Shown here: positions 9,629 through 17,676 of the stretch, piece by piece
How the letters are laid out: the number at the start of each line of letters is the position of its first letter
Numbering within the stretch: position 1 is the first letter of the stretch
Source of the DNA: Saccharothrix luteola
GTDB lineage: Bacteria; Actinomycetota; Actinomycetes; Mycobacteriales; Pseudonocardiaceae
Assembly: GCF_020859565.1 (NCBI RefSeq)
Contig: NZ_JAJHUO010000012.1
Location: forward strand, 85,766-149,765
DNA length: 64,000 bases
Reading direction: 5' to 3'
The notes under the pieces: model-generated
Databases searched by the model: none
Seen by the model: the letters and a program-made list of their open reading frames with translations, nothing else
Told to the model about the DNA's origin: nothing
Translations under genes and position numbers: made by a program

Positions 9629-9642
9629 TTGACAAGTGTCAA
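9629..9642. promoter_or_regulatory. Probable TetR operator
   Basis: Inverted repeat TTGACA-AG-TGTCAA (6-bp perfect arms, 2-nt centre) in the short divergent gap between tetR and mmuM. A nearby TGTCA at 9619-9623 extends the symmetry on the left. Size and location fit a TetR-dimer site. Confidence 0.6.
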
Positions 9643-9660
9643 GTCTGTAGGGTCGTGGTC

Positions 9661-10560
9661 GTGCCCGAGGAACGGTTGTCCGACGTGCTGGCCCGCCGGG
9701 TCGTGGTGGTGGACGGTGGCCTGTCGACCGCGCTCACGGCCGCCGGGCACGACCTGTCCGACTCGCTCTGGTCGGCCCGCCTGCTGCTCACCGACCCGGA
9801 CGCGATCACGGCCGCGCACCTCGCCTACTACCGGGCCGGCGCCGAGGTCGCGATCACGTCCAGCTACCAGGCCACGTTCGAGGGCTTCGCCCGGCGCGGG
9901 CTCACCGCCGCGGACACGGCAGGCCTGCTGCGCGACAGCGTGGCGCTCGCCCGCCGTGCCGCGTCCGAAGTGGACGGACCGCGGTGGGTGGCGGCGTCGG
10001 TCGGCCCGTACGGCGCGATGCTCGCCGACGGCTCGGAGTACCGGGGCCGGTACGGCCTCGCGCCGGGCGCGCTGGAGTCGTTCCACCGGCCCCGGGTGGA
10101 GGTGCTGGCCGAGGCCGGGGCGGACGTGCTCGCGGTCGAGACGATCCCCGACGTCGAGGAGGCCGAGGCGGTGCTCCGGGTGGTCGCCGGGTCGGGCGTC
10201 CCGCTGTGGCTGTCCTACAGCGCGCGGGGCACGAGGACGTGCGCCGGTCAGCCGCTGGCGGAGGCGTTCGAGGTCGTGCGTGGCGTGGCCGAGGTGGTCG
10301 CCGTCGGCGTCAACTGCTGCGACCCGGCCGACGTCGACGAGGCCGTGGCCATCGCGCGGCGGGTCACCGGCAAGCCCGTCGTGGTGTACCCGAACAGCGG
10401 CCAGGGCTGGGACGCCACCACCCGGAGCTGGACCGGCGAACCGGCCTTCCGGCCCGAGCGCGTGGCCGGCTGGGTGGCGGGCGGCGCGCGGCTGGTCGGC
10501 GGGTGCTGCCAGGTCGGCCCGGACGCGATCCGGGACCTGGCCGCCGCGGTGACGGGCTGA
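9661..10560 (+). CDS. mmuM: Homocysteine S-methyltransferase
   Basis: Zinc-dependent methyltransferase that makes methionine from homocysteine, usually with S-methylmethionine as donor. The 299-residue protein has the start motif VVVDGGLSTAL, EVAITSSYQATFEGF, and the zinc-cysteine sites GVNCCDPAD and GGCCQVGPDAI near the C-terminus. Length is normal for the MmuM branch and too short for cobalamin-dependent MetH. The GTG at 9661 is chosen because the family starts just before the DGGL motif; a longer frame from 9586 would overlap the tetR start. Methyl-donor specificity is inferred. Confidence 0.85.
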   Translation: MPEERLSDVLARRVVVVDGGLSTALTAAGHDLSDSLWSARLLLTDPDAITAAHLAYYRAGAEVAITSSYQATFEGFARRGLTAADTAGLLRDSVALARRAASEVDGPRWVAASVGPYGAMLADGSEYRGRYGLAPGALESFHRPRVEVLAEAGADVLAVETIPDVEEAEAVLRVVAGSGVPLWLSYSARGTRTCAGQPLAEAFEVVRGVAEVVAVGVNCCDPADVDEAVAIARRVTGKPVVVYPNSGQGWDATTRSWTGEPAFRPERVAGWVAGGARLVGGCCQVGPDAIRDLAAAVTG

Positions 10561-10575
10561 CCGGGCGGGTCAGCC
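10555..10575. terminator. Terminator overlapping both stop codons
   Basis: Perfect 8-bp inverted repeat GGCTGACC / GGTCAGCC with a 5-nt loop. It contains the TGA of mmuM and the TGA of the convergent SDR gene, whose stops are only 9 nt apart. Confidence 0.5.
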
Positions 10576-11313
10576 GCGTCCGATGAACGGCATCGTGGTC
10601 GCCATGACCGTCATGAACTGCACGTTGGCGTCCAGCGGCAGCCCGACCATGTAGCGGACCGCGTCGGCGACGTGCCCGACGTCCATGGTCGGCTCGGCCG
10701 CGATCGAGTCGTCGGCTTGCCGGACGCCGTCGGTCATCCGCTCGGTCAACGGCGTCGCGGCGTTGCCGATGTCGATCTGGCCGCAGGCGATGCGGTGGCG
10801 GCGGCCCTCCAACGAGATCGACTTGGTCAGCCCGGTGATGGCGTGCTTGCTCGCGTTGTAGGCCACGGCGTCGGGGCGTGGGGCGTGGGCGGAGACCGAG
10901 CCGTTGTTGATGATCCGGCCGCCCTTCGGGTCCTGCTCGCGCATCACCCGGAACGCGGCGCGGGCGCACAGGAACGCGCCGGTCAGGTTCGTGCCGACCA
11001 CCGTGGACCACTGCTCGGCGGTGAAGTCCTCCAGCGGCGTCGGGGGCACGTTCGTCCCGGCGTTGTTGAACAGCACGTCGACCCGCCCCCACCGGTCGCG
11101 CACGGTGGTGAAGAGCGCGTCCACGGACGCCTCCACCGTGACGTCGGTCGGCACGACCAGGACGTGCCCCGCCGGCGACCGGTCGGCGGTCTCGGCCAGC
11201 CGGTCGGCACGTCGTCCGGCGAGCGCGACCCGGTGACCGGCGTCGAGCAGCGCGCGGGCCACCACGCGCCCCACACCCGAACCGGCGCCCGTCACCACCG
11301 AGACCGGGGCCAT
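10570..11313 (-). CDS. SDR family oxidoreductase
   Basis: Short-chain dehydrogenase/reductase of 247 residues. It shows the NAD(P)-binding TGAGSGVGRV, the structural NNAG, the catalytic Ser in NNGSVSAHAP, and YNASK carrying the catalytic Tyr and Lys. An Arg after the first glycine motif (AGRRADR) suggests NADP(H) preference. The ATG at 11313 follows a strong AGGAGGA ribosome site. It is last in a leftward set with the sigma factor, VOC protein and the remnant at 11337. Substrate unknown. Confidence 0.87.
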   Translation of the reverse strand: MAPVSVVTGAGSGVGRVVARALLDAGHRVALAGRRADRLAETADRSPAGHVLVVPTDVTVEASVDALFTTVRDRWGRVDVLFNNAGTNVPPTPLEDFTAEQWSTVVGTNLTGAFLCARAAFRVMREQDPKGGRIINNGSVSAHAPRPDAVAYNASKHAITGLTKSISLEGRRHRIACGQIDIGNAATPLTERMTDGVRQADDSIAAEPTMDVGHVADAVRYMVGLPLDANVQFMTVMATTMPFIGRG

Positions 11314-11336
11314 GCGTCCTCCTCCCGAGCGGGACG

Positions 11337-11549
11337 TCACCGCACCCGCAGGGGCGGGCGGCTGAGCACCTCGATGCACATGATCCGGTCCGCCACGACG
11401 TCGAGGTTCAGCATGCCGGTCGCGGACAGCAGCGGCACGCACCGGTGCCCCTCGCCGTACGGCCGCCCTTCGGGGTGGACGTCGCGCACGAGGGGGTGAT
11501 CCGGCTGCACCTCGGCAGCGTAGCCGGGCTCGTGCCACGGGATGTGCCG
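11337..11549 (-). pseudogene. Headless coding remnant or 57-aa ORF
   Basis: Between the SDR start and the VOC stop lies a frame with strongly coding G/C third positions over about 70 codons. It encodes a plausible protein tail with GRPYGEGHRCVPLLSATG and VVADRIMCIEVL, ending at 11337. The coding-like pattern runs right up to the in-frame VOC stop codon, but the only start available is a GTG at 11510 without a ribosome site. It is therefore either a 57-residue gene or the 3' part of a gene whose front was lost. I do not recognise the family. Confidence 0.45.
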
Positions 11550-11915
11550 TCACGACTGGGTGAAGCGCAGCAGGTTGCCGGACGGATCGAGGAAGGCGCA
11601 GTCGCGGACGCCGCCGGGCCTGCTGATCGGTTCCTGCAACACCTCCGCGTCCGCCGCCTCGACGTGCTCGAAGGTGGCGTCGCAGTCGTCGGTCGCGAAG
11701 ACCAGGCAGCCCTCGGCGGTCCGCTCGTCGCCCGGCGACTCGAGCAGGACGATCCGCACGTCCGGCTGCGACGGCGGGCCGACGGCGACCCGGCGCACCC
11801 CTCCGGCGCCGTCGCACACCTCGAAGCCGAGCACGTCGCGGTAGAAGCCGAGCGCCTCGTCGAGGTCGCGAACGGCGAGGGCGAAGGACGCGAGCCTGAG
11901 GTCGACGCCGGTCAC
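11550..11915 (-). CDS. VOC (glyoxalase-fold) protein
   Basis: Vicinal oxygen chelate fold protein of 121 residues with paired beta-alpha-beta-beta-beta modules: VRDLDEALGFYRDVLGFEV at the front and a second module ending in FLDPSGNLLRFTQS. The GTG at 11915 overlaps the sigma-factor stop (GTGA), so it is translationally coupled to it. ECF41 sigma genes typically sit beside a small enzyme they control; here a VOC protein takes that place. A metal-dependent activity is possible but no substrate is evident. Confidence 0.82.
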   Translation of the reverse strand: MTGVDLRLASFALAVRDLDEALGFYRDVLGFEVCDGAGGVRRVAVGPPSQPDVRIVLLESPGDERTAEGCLVFATDDCDATFEHVEAADAEVLQEPISRPGGVRDCAFLDPSGNLLRFTQS

Positions 11916-12775
11916 GGCTGCGTCTCGCGGCCGGTGGCGAGGTAGACGACGTCCAGGTCGCGCAGTCGGTCCGGGTCGGTGTCGACGGCGATCCGGGTGA
12001 TCTTCCCGTTGTCGACGGTGAAGGCGAAGACGGCCCGCGGACTGCCCTGGTGCGACCAGACGGCCCCCGGCTCGCCCTCGACCAGCGCGAGGCGGGCGGC
12101 CTGGGCCCGGCCGGAGAAGAACGCCGCCACCGCCTCGGCCCCGCGCAGGTCGTCGACCGCGACGGCGTCGGGGTCGAGCAGGTCGAGCAGGGCGGCGAAG
12201 TCGCCGTTCCGGGAGGCGGCGAGGAAGGCGGCGACGATCTCCCGCTTCCCCGATCGGGCGGCGGCAGAGGTCTCGGCCGTGCCCTGGACCCGGCGGCGGG
12301 CCCGGCTGGCGAGCTGCCGGGCGGCGGCCGGCGAGCGGTCGATGATCGGGCCGATCTCGCCGAACGGCACGGCGAAGACGTCGTGCAGGACGAACGCGAG
12401 CCGCTCGACGGGCGTCAGGGTGTCCAGCACGACCGTCAGCGCGACACCGACCGAATCGGCGAGCAACGCTTCCTCTTCGGGGCCGGCCCGGTCGGTCGCG
12501 TGCGGCGTCTCGGGCTCCGGCGGCAGCGCGCCGGCCGAGTCCTCGCGCCGGGACCGGCGTGCTTCGAGCACGTTCAGGCAGACCCGGGCGACGACCGTGG
12601 TCAGCCACCCGCCGGGGTTCTCCACCCGGCCGGTGTCGGCGCGGCTGACCCGCAGCCACGCCTCCTGCACCGCGTCCTCGGCCTCGCCCGGTGAGCCGAG
12701 CATCCGGTTGGCGATCGCCCGCAGGCGGCCCTGGTGCTCGGCGAACCGCTCGCTCAGCCAGTCCCGCTCGACCAT
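11912..12775 (-). CDS. ECF41/SigJ-like sigma factor with SnoaL domain
   Basis: Extracytoplasmic-function sigma factor of 287 residues. Region 2 contains RANRMLGSPGEAEDAVQEAWL, region 4 contains LTPVERLAFVLHDVFAVPFGE, and a C-terminal NTF2/SnoaL-like domain of about 100 residues follows. Such an extension marks the ECF41 (SigJ-type) group, where it replaces an anti-sigma factor and modulates activity. A DPDRL motif near the end resembles the NPDKL signature of that group. It starts a leftward operon with the VOC protein, the remnant and the SDR. Confidence 0.87.
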   Translation of the reverse strand: MVERDWLSERFAEHQGRLRAIANRMLGSPGEAEDAVQEAWLRVSRADTGRVENPGGWLTTVVARVCLNVLEARRSRREDSAGALPPEPETPHATDRAGPEEEALLADSVGVALTVVLDTLTPVERLAFVLHDVFAVPFGEIGPIIDRSPAAARQLASRARRRVQGTAETSAAARSGKREIVAAFLAASRNGDFAALLDLLDPDAVAVDDLRGAEAVAAFFSGRAQAARLALVEGEPGAVWSHQGSPRAVFAFTVDNGKITRIAVDTDPDRLRDLDVVYLATGRETQP

Positions 12776-12903
12776 TCGTCACACTCCCCGCTCTGGACCT
12801 GTCATACCGGTTGACCGGCGGAGCGGCGTCGATGTGACGCCCGGCCAGGGTGCCCGGCCCGTCGGATCAGGCAGCGGACACAGCGGAACACCTGGAGACA
12901 AGC

Positions 12904-13317
12904 ATGAAAGCGCACGCCACCGCGATCCTCCTCGGCGTCGGGGACATGGACCGGTCCAAGCGGTTCTACGGGGAAGGGCTCGGCTGGGAGGTCAAGGACG
13001 ACTACGGCGTCTCGGTGTTCTACGAGTCGGACGGCAGCTCGCTCGTCGGCTTCTACCGGCGAGAGGGCCTGGCCGAGCAGGTCGGCACGAGTCCGGAGGG
13101 CACCGGCTTCAGCGGGGTCGTCCTCACCTACGTGGTCCGCGCCCAGTCGCGGGTCGACGAGGTCATCGCGGAGGCCGAGCAGGCGGGCGCCACGATCCTC
13201 AAGCCCGCCGGCGCCCTGCCGTGGGGTGGGTACGGCGGCACCTTCGCGGACCCGGACGGCTACGTCTGGAGCGTCGCCCACAGCGCCACGGGAGCGGACC
13301 AGCACTACGCCGAGTAG
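12904..13317 (+). CDS. VOC/glyoxalase family protein
   Basis: Small VOC-fold protein of 137 residues: LLGVGDMDRSKRFYGEGLGW in the first module, GGTFADPDGYVWSVAHS in the second. Similar proteins are annotated as glyoxalase/bleomycin-resistance or lactoylglutathione-lyase-like, mostly without proven function. It is divergent from the ECF41 sigma gene, with 128 bp between them, so it may be a target of that factor. The ATG at 12904 is the only reasonable start. Confidence 0.83.
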   Translation: MKAHATAILLGVGDMDRSKRFYGEGLGWEVKDDYGVSVFYESDGSSLVGFYRREGLAEQVGTSPEGTGFSGVVLTYVVRAQSRVDEVIAEAEQAGATILKPAGALPWGGYGGTFADPDGYVWSVAHSATGADQHYAE

Positions 13318-13430
13318 CCGACGGGAGCGGCCCTGACCGGCGCCGACGAGCGGGGTCAGTGTCGACGCGTGATCGCGTCGGCGCCGAACCCCGAGGCGGC
13401 GACGGGTCGGGTGACGCGCGTCCCGGTACG

Positions 13431-14105
13431 GTGTCGACCGTGGTGGCGGACGTCGGCAGGACCCCTCGGGCGGAGCAGGTCGGAGCTACGCGGCAGCAGA
13501 TCCTCACCACCGCGGAGCGGCTGTTCGCCGAGCAGGGCCTGTACGCGGTGTCCAACCGGCAGATCAGCGCCGCCGCCGGGCAGGGGAACAACACCGCCGT
13601 CGGCTACCACTTCGGCGCCAAGTCCGACCTCGTCCGGGCGATCATGCTCCGGCACACGTCCCGCATCGAGTCGTTGCGCCACGACGCGGTGGCGGCCGTC
13701 GCCGGGTCGCGCGAGGTGCGGGACTGGGTGGCGTGCCTGGTCCGCCCGGTGACCACCTACCTGGCGTCGTCGGGCGGCCCGACCTGGTTCGCCCGGTTCA
13801 GCGCGCAGGTCATGACCGACCCCGTGTTCCGGGTGATCCTGGCGGAGGAGGCGCTGGCCGAGGACTCGTTGCGGCACGTGGTCGACAACCTGATCGAGCT
13901 GCTGCCCGACATGCCCGCCGACGTGCGCGAGGACCGCGCGGACATGGTCCGGCACCTGATCGTGCACGTGTGCGCCGAGCGCGAGCGCGCCCTCGCCGAG
14001 GGGACCGGGACGCCGAGGTCCACCTGGGACGAGGCCGCGACCGGCCTGATCGACGCGATCACCGGCCTGTGGACGGCCCCGTACACCGCCGAACCCGGGT
14101 CGTAG
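13431..14105 (+). CDS. TetR family regulator of P450 operon
   Basis: TetR-type repressor of about 224 residues. The HTH region reads TRQQILTTAERLFAEQGLYA followed by VGYHFGAKSDLVRAIM. The C-terminal region is longer than in the short TetRs and includes a WFARFSAQVMTDP motif seen in regulators of steroid/terpene-type P450 clusters. It sits 100 bp upstream of a P450-ferredoxin-reductase operon on the same strand, with an inverted repeat in between. The start is one of three close in-frame GTGs (13431, 13440, 13443); none has a strong ribosome site. Confidence 0.82.
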   Translation: MSTVVADVGRTPRAEQVGATRQQILTTAERLFAEQGLYAVSNRQISAAAGQGNNTAVGYHFGAKSDLVRAIMLRHTSRIESLRHDAVAAVAGSREVRDWVACLVRPVTTYLASSGGPTWFARFSAQVMTDPVFRVILAEEALAEDSLRHVVDNLIELLPDMPADVREDRADMVRHLIVHVCAERERALAEGTGTPRSTWDEAATGLIDAITGLWTAPYTAEPGS

Positions 14106-14163
14106 CCCTTCTCACTGCGCAGTCGAACCATCACGTTGCGTCGCACCCCGATCGCCGGCAGTC

Positions 14164-14185
14164 TTAAGTCAGTTGATTGACTCAA
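14164..14185. promoter_or_regulatory. Probable TetR operator before P450
   Basis: Imperfect 22-bp palindrome whose outer parts read TTAAGTCA on the left and TTGACTCAA on the right (the reverse complement of TTGAGTCAA); 8 of 11 pairs match. It ends 5 nt before the ribosome site of the P450 gene and lies in the only gap between tetR and the P450. Size and position suit a TetR-dimer site. Confidence 0.55.
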
Positions 14186-14205
14186 GCCCTGAGGAGGCGG
14201 TTGCC

Positions 14206-15420
14206 GTGGCGCTCGGAGACACCGACCACGTGCTGGACTACCCGATCCCGAGTCCGGCCGCGCTGGAGCCGCCCGCGGCGTGGGCCGAGCTGCGGCAGGG
14301 GTGTCCGGTCGCCCACGTGCGGCTGCCCAGCGGTGACCGGGCGTCGCTGCTGACCCGCTACGACGACGTCAAGCAGGTGCTGTCCGACCCGAGGTTCACC
14401 CGCAACCTCGACGCGCCGGACGCGGCCCGGATCTCGGCTAACGAGTCCGGCGGCGTGTTCAACAGCGGCCTGGGCAGCGCCCTGCCGGAGGAGTACCACC
14501 AGCAGTGGCGGCGCATGGTCGGCAAGTGGTTCACCGCCAAGCGCATGACGGCGCTGCGGCCGGGCATCGAGGCGATGGCCGAGCGGTTGATCGACGAGAT
14601 GGTGGCGAACGGCGCGCCCGCCGACCTGAAGGCGGCACTCGGGTTCCCGCTGCCGGTGTGGGTCATCTGCGACATGCTCGGCGTGCCGGAGAGCGACCGG
14701 GACAAGTTCGCCTACTGGTCGAACACGCTGCTCAGCCTCACCCGCTACACGCAGGCCGAGATCGACGCCGCCCAGGCCGACTTCGCCGCCTACATGAGCG
14801 CCCACATCGCCGCGACCAGGGAGAACCCTGGCGACGACCTGATCAGCGAACTGATCGCCGCCGCGGTCGACGCCGGGCACGTCATGCCGGACGTGGCGCT
14901 GCTGGCCACCTCGCAGGGCCTGCTGGTGGCGGGGCACGAGACCACGGCCAACATGATCGGCAAGATGGTCGGGATGCTGCTGGCCGACCGGACCCGGTGG
15001 GAAGCGCTGGTGGCCGACCCCGCCCTGGTCCGCACGGCGGTGGAGGAGGCGTTGCGCGCCGACGCCAACCCCGGGTTCGGCATCCCGCGCTACATCACCG
15101 AGGACGCCGAGGTCGGCGGCACGGTCATCCCGCGCGGCACGACGGTGGTGTGCAACCTGGCCGCGGCCAACCGGGACGAGAACGCCTTCGTCGACGCCGC
15201 CGAGCTCGACCTGGCCCGCACCCCGAACACGCACCTGGCGTTCGGCGCGGGCGCGCACTCGTGCCTCGGGCAGTCGTTGGCCCGCACCGAGCTCCAGGCC
15301 GTGCTGGACGTGCTGCTGCGCCGCCTGCCGACGCTGGAGCTGGCCGTGCCCGCGGCCGAGTTGGCGCGCGTCGACGGCCTGGTCGTCGGCGGGCTCCAGG
15401 AACTGCCCGTCCGCTGGTGA
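14206..15420 (+). CDS. Cytochrome P450
   Basis: Bacterial class I cytochrome P450 monooxygenase, 404 residues. It has the I-helix oxygen-binding motif LLVAGHETTANM, the ExxR pair EEALR, and the haem loop FGAGAHSCLGQ with the ligand Cys at residue 353. The GTG at 14206 is fixed by a GAGGAGG ribosome site 8 nt upstream; an in-frame TTG at 14173 lies inside the palindrome and is unlikely. Ferredoxin and ferredoxin reductase follow in the operon, giving a complete electron chain. Substrate cannot be read from sequence. Confidence 0.95.
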   Translation: MALGDTDHVLDYPIPSPAALEPPAAWAELRQGCPVAHVRLPSGDRASLLTRYDDVKQVLSDPRFTRNLDAPDAARISANESGGVFNSGLGSALPEEYHQQWRRMVGKWFTAKRMTALRPGIEAMAERLIDEMVANGAPADLKAALGFPLPVWVICDMLGVPESDRDKFAYWSNTLLSLTRYTQAEIDAAQADFAAYMSAHIAATRENPGDDLISELIAAAVDAGHVMPDVALLATSQGLLVAGHETTANMIGKMVGMLLADRTRWEALVADPALVRTAVEEALRADANPGFGIPRYITEDAEVGGTVIPRGTTVVCNLAAANRDENAFVDAAELDLARTPNTHLAFGAGAHSCLGQSLARTELQAVLDVLLRRLPTLELAVPAAELARVDGLVVGGLQELPVRW

Positions 15421-15449
15421 CGGCCCGAGGAACCGGAGGAGTGCGACAG

Positions 15450-15650
15450 ATGAAGGTGTCCGTGGACGAGGACAAGTGCTGCGGGGCGGGCTCGTGCGTG
15501 CTGGCCGCGCCCGAGGTGTTCGACCAGCGGGACGAGGACGGCGTGGTCGTGCTGCTCGACCCCGAACCCGCCGAGCACCTGCACGCCGCGGTCCGCGAGG
15601 CCGCCGAGGTGTGCCCGGCGGCGGCGATCCTGCTGGGGGAGCGGGCGTGA
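15450..15650 (+). CDS. 3Fe-4S ferredoxin of P450 system
   Basis: Small ferredoxin of 66 residues that passes electrons from the reductase to the P450. It has CCGAGSCVLAAP in the N-terminal half and VCPAAAI near the C-terminus. The missing fourth Cys of the 4Fe-4S pattern (Gly/Ala instead) points to a [3Fe-4S] cluster, as in other actinobacterial P450 partners. A GGAGGAG ribosome site precedes the ATG by 8 nt. Its TGA overlaps the reductase GTG. Confidence 0.93.
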   Translation: MKVSVDEDKCCGAGSCVLAAPEVFDQRDEDGVVVLLDPEPAEHLHAAVREAAEVCPAAAILLGERA

Positions 15651-16834
15651 CCGCGGTGTCCGACGTGCTCGTCGTCGGAGCCTCCGCCGCCGGGCTGGCC
15701 ACCGCCGAGGCGTTGCGCCGCAAGGGTTTCACCGGCGGGTTGACCCTGCTCGGCGACGAGGCGCACCCGCCGTACGACCGGCCGCCGCTGTCCAAGCAGG
15801 TCCTCTCCGGCGCCTGGGAGCCCGACCGCGCCCGGCTGCGCGGCCCGGACGTGTTCGACGAGCTGGGCGCGACGCACCTGCCCGGCGACCCGGCGGTGGC
15901 CCTGGACCTGCCCGCGCTCGTCGTGCGCACCGCGTCCGGGACCGTGCTGCGGGCCGACGCCGTGGTCGTCGCCACCGGCGTGCGGCCGAGGACCCTGCCC
16001 GACCAGGCCGGGTTGGGCGGTGTGCACGTGCTGCGCACCCTGGACGACGCGGTGGCGCTGCGGGCCGACCTGCTCGCCGCCGAACGGCTCGTGGTGGTGG
16101 GCGACGGCGTGCTCGGGGCGGAGGTCGCCGCCACGGCGCGCGGCCTGGGCCTCGACGTCACCCTCGCGGGGCCGCAGACCGCGCCCCTGGCCGCCCAGCT
16201 GGGACCGCTCGCGTCCGGTCTGCTCGCCGACCTGCACGCCGGGCACGGCGTCCGGCTGCGGCTCGGGGTCGCCGTGCTCGGCCTGACCGGGCGGGACGGG
16301 CGCGTCACCGGCGTGCGGCTGGATACCGGCGACGTGCTGCCGGCCGACGTGGTCGTGGTCGCGCTGGGCGCCGTCCCCAACACCGACTGGCTGCTCGACA
16401 GCGGCCTGCGGCTCGACAACGGCGTGGTGTGCGACGCGGGGTGCCGTGCCGCGGACGGCGTCTACGCGGTCGGCGACGTGGCTCGGTGGCACCACGAACA
16501 CCTGGGCGCCTCGCTGCGCCTGGAGAACCGGACCAACGCCGCCGAGCAGGCCGCCGTCGTGGCCGACAACATCCTGGGCGCGGACCGCGCGTACACGCCC
16601 GTGCCGTACTTCTGGACCGACCAGTTCGACGCCAGGATCCAGGTCTTCGGGTTGCTGCCCGGCGACGCCGAGGTGTCCGTCGTGGACGGTGACGTCACCG
16701 AGCGCCGGTTCGTCGCGCTCTACGAGCGTGCGGGCGAGCCCGTCGGCGTCCTCGGCTGGAACATGCCCAAGCAAGCGCGCCGACTTCGGCAAAGCCTGCT
16801 GGGCCAGGTCCTCACCCCGGGAGCACGACCATGA
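15647..16834 (+). CDS. NAD(P)H:ferredoxin reductase (FAD)
   Basis: Flavoprotein of 395 residues in the ferredoxin/putidaredoxin reductase family. The FAD site is VLVVGASAAGLATAEALRR, the NAD(P) site VVVGDGVLGAEVAATARGL, and the second FAD motif GVYAVGDVARW. It starts at a GTG overlapping the ferredoxin stop (GTGA). Together with P450 and ferredoxin it makes a full three-component monooxygenase. Its own stop overlaps a further ATG at 16831, the start of a very short ORF. Confidence 0.92.
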   Translation: MTAVSDVLVVGASAAGLATAEALRRKGFTGGLTLLGDEAHPPYDRPPLSKQVLSGAWEPDRARLRGPDVFDELGATHLPGDPAVALDLPALVVRTASGTVLRADAVVVATGVRPRTLPDQAGLGGVHVLRTLDDAVALRADLLAAERLVVVGDGVLGAEVAATARGLGLDVTLAGPQTAPLAAQLGPLASGLLADLHAGHGVRLRLGVAVLGLTGRDGRVTGVRLDTGDVLPADVVVVALGAVPNTDWLLDSGLRLDNGVVCDAGCRAADGVYAVGDVARWHHEHLGASLRLENRTNAAEQAAVVADNILGADRAYTPVPYFWTDQFDARIQVFGLLPGDAEVSVVDGDVTERRFVALYERAGEPVGVLGWNMPKQARRLRQSLLGQVLTPGARP

Positions 16835-16914
16835 CGGCGCAACCCGACTTCGAGCACGACGGGTGCGCGCGCGTGCCCGCGGGCCGGCGACCGGAGGTCA
16901 CTTCGACCAGGTGA
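16831..16914 (+). pseudogene. Truncated ORF coupled to ferredoxin reductase
   Basis: An ATGA overlap places an ATG on the reductase stop, as in a translationally coupled operon. The frame has coding-like third positions but ends after 27 codons (start MTAQPDFEHDGCARVPAG) and runs into the 3' end of the convergent lipoprotein gene. It looks like the first piece of a gene whose remainder was lost. It could also be a chance short peptide. Confidence 0.4.
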
Positions 16915-17542
16915 TGGGGGACTTGTCGTAGCCGTCGCCGTTGGCGTAGCTCGCGCCCGCGACGGCGGCTCCCTCGCGGGCTCCCTGCAGCACGCACGTC
17001 TCGTACTTCGCGCCCGCCGTGGTGAAGTCCTTCTTCGCCGTCTCCGACTCGCACTGCTTGGTGTCGCCGCTGATGATGACGCCGGTGCCCTTGCCGTCCG
17101 CGCCGAGCGCCCGCAGGCTCAGCGAGCTGTAGGACAGGTCGGTGCCGCCGACGTTCTCCACGGTGACCCTGATGTAGAACGGCGTGATGCCCTTGGCCTT
17201 CTCGCCGAAGGCGGTCAGGTCGGCGTTGGCGCCCTGCTCGATCGCCGTTACGGTGATAGCGATCGTGCCGTTCTTGTCGGAGCCGTACTTGAACGGGATC
17301 ACCGCGCGTTCGCCGACCTTGAGCTTCGTGCCGGGCGCGGTGACGTCACCGGCCGGTGCGTCTTCGGCGGTGGTGGTGGCCGAGCTCTTCGGCGCGGCGC
17401 TCGACGTGGTCTTCTCCGTCGCCTCGGTGGTGAAGGCGGGCGCGGCGGTGCCCGTGGTGGCGTCGCCGCAGGCCGAGAGCAGGAGCGCGAGCGCGCCCAC
17501 GGAAGCGACCAGCGTGCGATTGACGTGCCTGAACGACTGCAT
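16898..17542 (-). CDS. Secreted lipoprotein, DUF4352-like
   Basis: Predicted membrane-anchored lipoprotein of 214 residues. The signal peptide ends in the lipobox LSAC (ALALLLSACGD), followed by a Ser/Thr/Ala-rich linker and an Ig-like beta domain (LKVGERAVIPFKYG; TPFYIRVTVENVGG) like DUF4352. Two Cys in the domain (KQCESET and YETCVLQG) may form a disulphide. The ATG at 17542 begins the signal peptide; an upstream in-frame extension adds only non-signal residues. Function unknown. Confidence 0.78.
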   Translation of the reverse strand: MQSFRHVNRTLVASVGALALLLSACGDATTGTAAPAFTTEATEKTTSSAAPKSSATTTAEDAPAGDVTAPGTKLKVGERAVIPFKYGSDKNGTIAITVTAIEQGANADLTAFGEKAKGITPFYIRVTVENVGGTDLSYSSLSLRALGADGKGTGVIISGDTKQCESETAKKDFTTAGAKYETCVLQGAREGAAVAGASYANGDGYDKSPITWSK

Positions 17543-17599
17543 GGGCCGCACCGTAGCCACGATCGGTCCGGCCCACTGTGGGCCGTTCGCACCACAGGC

Positions 17600-17633
17600 G
17601 CCTGTGCCGCCCGCCACAGCGGGCGGCACAGGC
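17600..17633. terminator. Strong terminator hairpin
   Basis: Perfect 15-bp inverted repeat, left arm GCCTGTGCCGCCCGC at 17600-17614, loop CACA, right arm 17619-17633. It lies downstream of the leftward alpha/beta hydrolase and upstream of the lipoprotein start, so it ends the hydrolase transcript. Confidence 0.78.
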
Positions 17634-17676
17634 GTCCGGGCCCGCGTCCGGTCCCGTTGTTATGCGTAACGTCCCA

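Noticed and set aside
12801..12831. TGTCATA ... CGTC resembling an ECF41-type promoter in front of the VOC gene
   Set aside because: The known motif spacing is 16 nt; here the gap is 20 nt and the first box differs in one base.
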